Assembly (NCBI RefSeq): GCF_029784155.1
Contig: NC_073693.1
Coordinates: 109,616,683-109,680,682 of the forward strand
Direction: 5' to 3'
Length of the DNA: 64,000 nt
Source: Uranotaenia lowii
Taxonomy: Eukaryota; Arthropoda; Insecta; Diptera; Culicidae
The notes under the pieces are model-generated. The model was not told where the DNA came from. It was given only the letters and a program-made list of their open reading frames with translations, and made no database searches. Shown here piece after piece: positions 56,575 to 64,000 of the stretch; positions within the stretch are counted from its first letter, which is position 1, and each line of letters starts with the position of its first letter. The position numbers were made by a program, and so were the translations under genes.

Positions 56575-58304
56575 CCGTGTGTGCGCAGATCCTCCTTGAA
56601 CAATATCCACGTCTCGTGCCCGTAAAGGACAACCAGTTTCATGAGCGTCATGTACAAGTTACACTTCGTACGAGGGCTAATAGTCTTATTGACAGCAGTT
56701 GCTTGTGGAGTTCATAAAAGGTACGACTTCCGTCGCCGGATCTCTCGACTGGTGTCATTATCTGAGGTCACCTGAGAGCCGAGATAAATAGACAAAGTCT
56801 TCTACTATCTCCGGCCCTCGTCAAGGTCGACCGCGTCGTATGCGGCTTTGAGGTCGATGAATAGATGGTGCGTAGGGACTTGGTGTTCACGGTATTTTTG
56901 GAGGACTTGCCGTAATGTAAAGATCTGGTCCGTCGTTGACCGTCTCTTTATGAAGCCGGCCTGATGATTTCCAACGAATATGTTTGCTTGTGGTGTTAGG
57001 CAGCGAAGTAGGATTCGGAACAGCACTTTGAAGGCAGCATTTAGGACAGTGATCGCTCGGTAGTTTTTATAGTCCAATTGGTCGCCCTTCTTGTAGATGG
57101 GGCATATTACCCTTTCCTTTCACTCCTCCGATAGCTGTTCTGTTACCCAGATCCGGACCATCAGCCGGTGTAGGCAATCGGACAACTTGTCCGGGCCCAT
57201 TTTGATGAGTTGAGCTGCGATGCCATCCTTCCCAGCAGATTTGTTACTATTTAGCTGGCGAATGGCTTCCTTAACTTCACTCGTTGGGAGTGGCTTCTCT
57301 ACTTCGTTGGATACGTCGGCTTTGTAGCTACCCCCACCGTCTTGGTATCCTGCATGTGCGCCGTTCAGGTGTTCGTCGAAATCCACCTTTTGATCACCTC
57401 AAGATTGTCCGTCAAGATGCTTTCGTCCTTGTTCCGGCACATCACGGTTTGCGGCACGAAGCCTTTGCGGTATGCGTTGAGCTTCTAATAGAACTTTCGA
57501 GTTTCCTGGGAACGATGCTGCTGCTCCAGCTTTTCGAGCTCCTTCTCCTCAAGGCGGCGCTTTTTCTCTTGGCAAATTCGGACTTGCTGCCTCTTCCGCT
57601 GTCGGTGATTTTCACTACTGCCGCCCGCGCGGTGTTCGCTTCCTTCTTTACTCTTCTACACTCCTCTTCGAACCAGTCGTTCCGTCGAGTTCGTTCCACA
57701 TGACCGATGACGTTTTCCGCAACACTGTTGATGGCTGTCTTGATGGTATTCCAGCAGTCCTCGAGAGGGGCTTCATCAAGCTCGTCCTCTGCCGGCAGCG
57801 CTGCTTCGAGCGATTGCGCGTAGTCTGCTGCGACCTCAGGTTGCTTCAGTCGTGCGATGTTTAACCGATGCGGGCGCGGGTTCGAATGTTCTTTACTACG
57901 GAGAGTATTGGGCTGCAGCTTCATCATCACCAGATAATGGTCTGACTCGATGTTGGCGCCTCGACAGGATCTGATGTCGATGCTGTCCAATAAGTGCCGG
58001 TTGTCTATCGAAACGTGGTCGATCTGTGATTGCGTTTGGTACGGAGATCTCCAGGTGTATCTACTTGTGTTGGAGGCGGTGCTGGAAAAAGGTTACGTAC
58101 GGCCATTTGTTTGGAGGCGGCGAAATCTATAAGCCTGAGACCGTTTTCGTTGGTAAGCTGGTGCGCGCTAAAACTTTCAATTGTCGGTTTGAATTCCTCA
58201 TCCTGGCTGCCCTGAGCGTTAAAATCTCCGATGATGATCTTGATATCATGTTTTGGGCAGCGATCGCAAACACGTTCCAGCTGCGACTAGAATTCGTACG
58301 TCCG
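56575..58304 (-). pseudogene. RTE-like LINE remnant lacking the RT catalytic core
   Basis: Minus-strand non-LTR fragment. From its 5' side: endonuclease motif KIIIGDFNAQ (near 58230), frame break, DSIDIRSCRGANIESDHYLV (57960), a linker domain, NSNKSAGKDGIAAQLIK, then NYRAITVLNAAFKVLFRILL, HQAGFIKRRSTTDQIFTLR and FIDLKAAYDAVDL. Directly after, near 56820, the text jumps to EDFVYLSRLSGDLR and later motifs, so the part with the catalytic ADD motif has been deleted. The 5' end is truncated at about 58304. Several frame breaks. It lies antisense to nothing recognisable and within the presumed intron of the host gene, on the same strand. Confidence 0.88.
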
Positions 58305-58305
58305 T

Positions 58306-60438
58306 GAAAAAATCTTATTTTGTCAATAAATCAAACACGCGACGCAACTAGCATGTGTAACATGGTGAAATCGATGGGAAATGATTGAAAGATGAAATTC
58401 CAGCCGGACTTGTTCGTTAAAACCTTCTAAAACTGTTTTTATTTCGATTTTCTCTGTTTTCACCGCGGAAATTTAATCATGGCGGAATCGGAATAAAAAC
58501 AGTTGTATCAAGTTTGAAGGAACGAGTTACAAAACCTAGTTTCGTCGCGTTGTTTTAGTTATTGACGAAATAAGCTATTTTACACTCATTTTTACGTGAA
58601 GTACATAAATGGGCTTTTGGAAATAAATTTAAAAAACACTGAAAAATCAACTAAAAGGGAAAACCTTTTTTGAGATAAACAAATCAAACAGGTTTGATAT
58701 CCTAAGAAAAAAGGCAAAAAAACCCTCGGCAAAAAGAAACCGATTTAACGAGTTCATTCCAAAACTCCACCCAAGGCACCAAGAATTAAAAAAAAACGGA
58801 ATCCAGAACAACACCATTTTAGCATGTGTGCTGTTTGATTTAAATTATTCCTTTCGTGTTAGCTCTCGGGATCTTTTGTTTGAGTTTGAGTCATTTGCAA
58901 GGCTCTAGCATTAAATTGGCTCACAGAGCTGGTTCTTTTCTTCAAGTAAAAGGAAGAATTGTAGGGATGAAAGTGGAACACATTGAAAAAGGTTACTTTG
59001 CACTTTGCAAGAGAAAAGAGTTTTTTGTTATGATTTTGGTAATTTAGAAAAATGGTTTCAAAATCATAACATGAAGTTAGCAATAATACAAAATTGAAAA
59101 GTATTAGTTTTTTGATGTTTTTTTTCAGTTGATTCACAGGCAGGTTAACAAAATGAAGCATTTTGGATTCAATGATTTAAGATGGATGGATGAATGTGAG
59201 TATAGTCAATCTAACTAAGCTCACAGGAAGATTAACAAAACTAAATGATTAATTTGCAACCCTTCATCAAGAAGACGTGAATTCATAATTTTAACAATTA
59301 TAATTCTAGATTATTCTTGCTCTACCCTTTCATTGCCATTGCTCACGAGAAAAATGAACTGTTGATTTTGCCATTTTCAAAACGAGAAGTCCTAGGGATC
59401 CTGAAGTCGGATCTTCTGGGGACTGCACAACCATTCGCCCATATCTACATACAATCGTTGACCCTTTGGGCGGATTCCAGGTCGTTTCCTTTCCCAGTCT
59501 GTCGTTGATTTATTTATATTTCGCCCAACATAGGCCGACACAGACGGGCTGAAGCAACTTGACTCCCGATTCTGTCCTCATTCGCTCGTTTGTGTCGTAT
59601 AGAAAAATGAAGCCAGTGGCTATATTTTTTTCATTTCCATTTTCTGCCGTTTTTTTTTTGTATGCTTCTCGCTGACGCCTTTTTGCCCTCTTTGAATTCT
59701 GCCTCATGCCAGAACAGGATGAGCCGACTGACTGACTTCCGCTTCCGTCCGGTTTGAGTTAAACAGTTCATAACTGCTTCAATTGGAGATTGTGGCGTAG
59801 TTTAACGCGATTTTTTTTCTCTTAAGAATGATTTAAAAAAAAAAACTTGCAAACAAGGAATCCAGAAAACTTTGTCAACGTCCGAAGAAAGGATTGATAA
59901 CTTAAAGTTGTATTGAAAATTAAATTTCAAAGTTCGTATCCAAAACTTGGGTCCAGTTTGCAGAATTCACATTCAAAACTCAGATCCAGAACTAAACATT
60001 CAGATTTCAGAGTTCGGAATTCTGAGTTCAGAATTAAGATACAGAATTCAGATTCAGGGTTCATTTTGGGAACAAAGATTCAGAGTTCATTATTTAGAAT
60101 TGAGTTTCAGATACGAAATTTGGGGCAGAATTAAAATTCAAAATAAAGATGCAGGATTTAGAATTGAGATTTAGGGTTCAGTTTCAAAATTCAAATCAGA
60201 ATTGAAATTCAGGATTCATAATTCAAAGTACAGAATTCAGATTTGGAATTCCCATTGAATGGTTCTCTTTTTGAACTGATATTCAGGGTTCAAATTAAAA
60301 TACAGATTCAGAGCTCAGAATTCAAATTAAGCATACAGAACTCCGACTTAGAACTCAGATTCAGATTCAAAATAATTTTAAAAAATCCCTGAATTTTAGA
60401 GAAAGTGGTCATCCAAAAAATTACAATAAAAAATCTCA
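58306..60438 (-). other. Presumed first intron, 5' portion
   Basis: AT-rich sequence following the GTAAGT donor of the host exon. No other exon is evident. 59510-59780 is GC-richer and unique. 59900-60390 is degenerate CAGAATTCAGATTCAG simple sequence, related in motif to the satellite beyond 61.7 kb. Confidence 0.5.
59900..60390. repeat. Degenerate CAGAATTCAGATTC array
   Basis: Imperfect repeats of 6-7 base CAGATTC/CAGAATT units. The array leaves two 73-75 codon open frames that read the repeat only. It lies about 50 bases from the exon's donor site. Confidence 0.85.
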
Positions 60439-60444
60439 ACTTAC

Positions 60445-60620
60445 GTGGAAGCTGTCCGGGTCCTACGAGTTATGATCGGTGACGGAAGCTGCAAGTGGGA
60501 TGGACTTGTCGGAATTCCTCCGGTCGGTGCTCCGAGAGCTGGAGCAGCCACCGATTTCGGTGGCGTCGTAATGCCAATCGAAGGCCTATCATCGGCCGTT
60601 ATTTGGACGTTGTTGGACAT
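60445..60620 (-). CDS. First coding exon of a host gene, unknown product
   Basis: ATG at 60620-60618 opens a 58-codon frame, plus two bases, that ends at a consensus donor (CCAC/GTAAGT, donor at 60444-60439). It starts MSNNVQITADDRPSIG, continues with a Pro/Ala/Gly-rich stretch, and ends PSPIITRRTRTAS. The region is GC-rich, with third-position GC well above the surrounding DNA. There is no signal peptide or membrane segment; the sequence looks like a disordered, basic and possibly phosphorylated N-terminus of an intracellular protein. The product is not recognised. Upstream lies about 700 bases of leader and a candidate promoter. Downstream exons must lie left of 58 kb or outside the window. 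Confidence 0.6.
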
Positions 60621-61082
60621 GATGATTTGCTACAAATCAGAAACTTCCCAAAACCGATTAGAGGCCTCTAGGGATCAACGAACTTCTCGAGAGCCGGAAA
60701 ATAGAAACTGTAGAGAACGTAGCCTTCGGCACAAAATTTAGCACTTAATTAAATTCCGATACTGCGCGTTATCACAAACCTGTGACGGACTATTTGCGTA
60801 ACACCTTACACACCAATCGACTTAATGAATACTAAGTGGCACCGAAAAAATATTATGCTTTTTCACTTTATCACAAAAAAAAAATCAAATCACACCACTG
60901 CTGGAATTATAAGAAAGAGCTTATTTTAATGGATTTTTCTGCTTCGTTTTCCCCCCGTTAGCATATCACTAAAATTTGTGTTGACCTCAACACGAGACGA
61001 ACAAAAGAAAATTCCAAAACTGATGCCGGCAAAAATCGGAAATGGAAGTGTAGCAAAAAAAAAAAACAGCGACCGCGTGAAT

Positions 61083-61184
61083 TCACACTTCCGATTTGTC
61101 GTGCCAATGTTTGAACTTTAATTCAAAAGAGGACCAAAAACTTGTCGAAACAGCAATTTTTGCACAGCAGAAGAATAACTTCAT
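61083..61184 (-). CDS. Upstream ORF in the leader (33 codons)
   Basis: Begins ATGAAGTTATTCTTC (MKLFFCC..) and ends TGA, about 460 bases before the main ATG. It could limit translation of the main frame if retained in the mRNA. No homology known to me, so it may be chance. Confidence 0.25.
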   Translation of the reverse strand: MKLFFCCAKIAVSTSFWSSFELKFKHWHDKSEV

Positions 61185-61316
61185 CTAAGTTAAATCACTA
61201 GAAAATCACCTTTAATTCCAGAAAACTTTTTTCACCAGATAAGCTTATTATCAAAAATTAACGAAACCGGAAGCGCTCACCCAATACTAAACCGTACCGA
61301 ACCGATGATGATCGAA

Positions 61317-61321
61317 TACTG
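61317..61321 (-). promoter_or_regulatory. Candidate Inr + DPE core promoter
   Basis: On the minus strand TCGTCAGTATTCG contains the arthropod initiator TCAGT. With its A as +1, GGTTT falls at +28 to +32, matching four of five positions of the downstream promoter element consensus RGWYV. No TATA box is visible at -30. The position about 700 bases before the exon ATG supports it. Confidence 0.45.
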
Positions 61322-61499
61322 ACGAAATTTGTGCAACTTCGCCAGCAAAACAAAGCCAGCAAACAGCGATTGCACGCACACAACCAAACAGGTAACGCCG
61401 AATAAACGGAGCAAAACAACGAAGGGCGATAACATTCTGACAGTTCTCGCACTTTCTCGATATTTCTCCGATTTTCGATCCCGTACACGCCAAAAAAAA

Positions 61500-61720
61500 A
61501 AACAACTTCAAATTTTGGATTTAATAATTAAACTTCGAATATGAAATTTTGATTTCAAATTTAAATATTAAAATTTAAAAAATCGAATTTCAAATTTCAA
61601 GTTTCAAATAACAACTTTCGAATTTTAAATTTCAAATTTCAAATTTTAAATTTCAAATTTTAAATTTCAAATTTCAAATTTCAAATTTCAAATTTCAAAT
61701 TTTAAATTTCAATCACACAC
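61500..61720. repeat. AAATTTC heptamer array
   Basis: Runs of CAAATTT/TAAATTT units, partly perfect from 61620 to 61710, directly upstream of the host promoter. Confidence 0.9.
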
Positions 61721-64000
61721 ACGATTTCAGATTCAGATTTCAGGTTCAAATTTCAGATTCAGATTTCAGATTTAGATAAAAGTGAAACGTTTCATATTCA
61801 GATTTCAAATTAAAATTTCAGATTCAGATTTCAGTTTCAAATTTCAGATTCAGATTTCAGATTCAGATTTCAAATTCAGATTTCAGATTCAGATTTTAGA
61901 TTCAGATTTCAGATTCAGATTTCAGATTCAGATTTCGATTCAGATATCAGATTTAGATTTCAGATTCAGATTTCAGATTACGATTTCAGATTCAGATTTC
62001 AGATTCAGATTTCAGATTCAGATTTCAGATTCAGATTTCAGATTCAGATTTCAGATTCAGATTTCAGATTCAGATTTCAGATTCAGATTTCAGATTCAGA
62101 TTTCAGATTCAGATTTCAGATTCAGATTTCAGATTCAGATTTCAGATTCAGATTTCAGATTCAGATTTCAGATTCAGATTTCAGATTCAGATTTCAGATT
62201 CAGATTTCAGATTCAGATTTCAGATTCAGATTTCAGATTCAGATTTCAGATTCAGGTTTCAAATTTAGATTTCAGATTCAGATTTCAGATTCAGATTTCA
62301 GATTCAGATTTCAGATTCAGATTTCAGATTCAGATTTCAGATTCAGATTTCAGATTCAGATTTCAGATTCAGATTTCAGATTCAGATTTCAGATTCAGAT
62401 TTCAGATTCAGATTTCAGATTCAGATTTCAGATTCAGATTTCAGATTCAGATTTCAGATTTAGATTTCAGATTCAGATTTCAGATTCAGATTTCAGATTC
62501 AGATTTCAGATTTCAGATTCAGATTTCAGATTCAGATTCAGATTTCAGATTCAGATTTCAGATTCAGATTTCAGATTCAGATTTCAGATTCAGATTTCAG
62601 ATTCAGATTTCAGATTCAGATTTCAGATTCAGATTTCAGATTCAGATTTCAGATTCAGATTTCAGATTCAGATTTCAGATTCAGATTTCAGATTCAGATT
62701 TCAGATTCAGATTTCAGATTCAGATTTCAGATTCAGATTTCAGATTCAGATTTCAGATTCAGATTTCAGATTCAGATTTCAGATTTCAGATTCAGATTGA
62801 GATTTCAGATTCAGATTTCAGATTCAGATTTCAGATTCAAATTTCAGATTCAGATTTCAGATTCAGATTTCAGATTGAGATTTTAGATTCAGATTTCAGA
62901 CTCAGATTTAAGATTCAGATTTCAGATTCAGATTTCAGATTCAGATTCGGATTTCAGATTCAGATTTCAGATTCAGATTTCATATTTCAGATTCAGATTT
63001 CACGATTTAGATTTCAGTTCCAGATTTCAGATTTCAGATTTCAGATTCAGATTTCAGATTCAGATTTCAGATTCAGATTTCAGATTCAGATTTTAGATTT
63101 AAGATTTCAGATTTCAGATTTCAGATTTCAGATTTCAGTTTTCAGATTTCAGATTTCAGATTTCAGATTTCAGATTCAGATTTCAGATTCAGACTCAGAT
63201 TTCAGATTCAGATTTCAGATTCAGATTTCAGATTTCAGATTCAGATTTCAGATTTCAGATTCAGATTTCAGATTCAGATTTCAGATTTCAGATTCAGATT
63301 TCAGATTCAGATTTCAGATTTCAGATTTCAGATTTCAGATTTCAGATTTCAGATTTCAGATTTCAGATTCAGATTCAGATTTCAGATTCAGATTTAGATT
63401 CAGATTTCAGATTTCAGATTTCAGATTCAGATTTCAGATTTCAGATTCAGATTTCAGATTTCTGATTCAGATTTCAGATTCAGATTTCAGATTCAGATTT
63501 CAGATTTCAGATTTCAGATTCAGATTTCAGATTTCAGATTTCAGATTCAGATTTCAGATTTCAGATTCAGATTTCAGATTCAGATTTCAGATTCAGATTT
63601 CAGATTCAGATTTCAGATTCAGATTTCAGATTTCAGATTCAGATTTCAGATTTCAGATTCAGATTTCAGATTCAGATTTCAGATTCAGATTTCAGATTCA
63701 GATTTCAGATTCAGATTCAGATTTCAGATTCAGATTTCAGATTCAGATTTCAGATTCAGATTTCAGATTCAGATTTCAGATTCAGATTTCAGATTCAGAT
63801 TTCAGATTCAGATTTCAGATTCAGATTTCAGATTCAGATTTCAGATTCAGATTTCAGATTCAGATTTCAGATTCAGATTTCAGATTCAGATTTCAGATTC
63901 AGATTTCAGATTCAGATTTCAGATTCAGATTTCAGATTCAGATTTCAGATTCAGATTTCAGATTCAGATTTCAGATTCAGATTTCAGATTCAGATTTCAG
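61721..64000. repeat. 13 bp CAGATTTCAGATT satellite, open-ended
   Basis: Over 2.2 kb of a 13 bp unit made of a 7-mer CAGATTT and a 6-mer CAGATT, with stretches of pure 7-mers (for example 63110-63160, 63310-63360) and occasional double 6-mers. The left edge is worn and the centre is nearly perfect. It continues past the window end. No open frame of interest. Confidence 0.97.

Larger units (their letters stand above)
60621..61321 (-). other. 5' leader of the host gene
   Basis: Sequence between the candidate start site and the ATG. Possible leader intron: a donor-like GG/GTGAGC just downstream of the start (near 61278) and an acceptor-like CTCTTTCTTATAATTCCAG near 60903. A 33-codon upstream ORF (61083-61184) would be inside that intron if it is real. 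Confidence 0.4.

Noticed and set aside
59913..60174. Two overlapping frames of 73-75 codons
   Set aside because: They translate the degenerate CAGAATTC array and have the repetitive composition expected of it.
61721..64000. Regular short repeats that could suggest a CRISPR array
   Set aside because: The repeats are contiguous 6-7-mers without unique spacers, and the genome is eukaryotic. This is a satellite.

Overview
This is a transposon-dense stretch of an insect nuclear genome. The retroelements (I-like, Jockey-like and RTE-like LINEs), a Tc1/mariner relic, hAT-type elements, Helitrons and the AT-rich spacers with A-rich homopolymers together suggest a dipteran, most likely a mosquito with a large repeat-laden genome. 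Species assignment is inference. Only one stretch looks like an ordinary host gene: the first coding exon of a minus-strand gene at about 60.4-61.3 kb. Nearly everything else is mobile DNA at different stages of decay.

Layout. 0.6-7.5 kb: three copies (+, -, +) of a roughly 1 kb element ending in TACACCCA/TGGGTGTA. A 2.3 kb hAT-type element lies between the first two and itself carries a 391 bp hAT-type MITE with an 8 bp target duplication. 7.5-12.7 kb: a nearly intact I-group LINE with RNase H. Its gag-like and endonuclease domains share one frame, and its only three breaks are in A homopolymers. 13.0-14.1 kb: another hAT-type element. 16.4-21.7 kb: a 660 bp TIR element interrupted by a 3.56 kb hAT-type element that carries three tandem 502 bp cassettes, each holding a cloverleaf tRNA-like gene, plus a second copy of the 660 bp element. 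22.4-24.8 kb: a foldback-like element full of GCCATCTTG/CAAGATGGC dyads. 26.5-32.6 kb: a minus-strand Jockey LINE interrupted by a 129 bp hairpin element and by a Helitron (26850-30850) that itself contains a second Helitron (28404-30424).

34.1-47.2 kb: a second copy of the outer Helitron, split by an 11.2 kb I-group/Loa-like LINE flanked by 13 bp duplications. That LINE is split by a 1,156 bp near-perfect palindrome in its endonuclease and by a 3.85 kb insertion in its RT. 49.7-52.8 kb: a mariner-type transposon with a 5'-truncated RTE-like LINE inside it (9 bp duplication). 52.9-56.1 kb: a third, decayed hAT-type relative. 56.6-58.3 kb: a minus-strand RTE-like LINE that has lost its catalytic RT core. 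58.3-60.4 kb: presumed first intron of the host gene. 60.4-61.3 kb: host exon, 5' leader and a candidate Inr/DPE promoter. 61.5-64.0 kb: simple-sequence DNA that becomes a 13 bp satellite and runs off the window.

The most informative result is the insertion stratigraphy. At least six insertions can be resolved to the base because the interrupted host element still reads through when the two sides are compared, giving a relative order of events.
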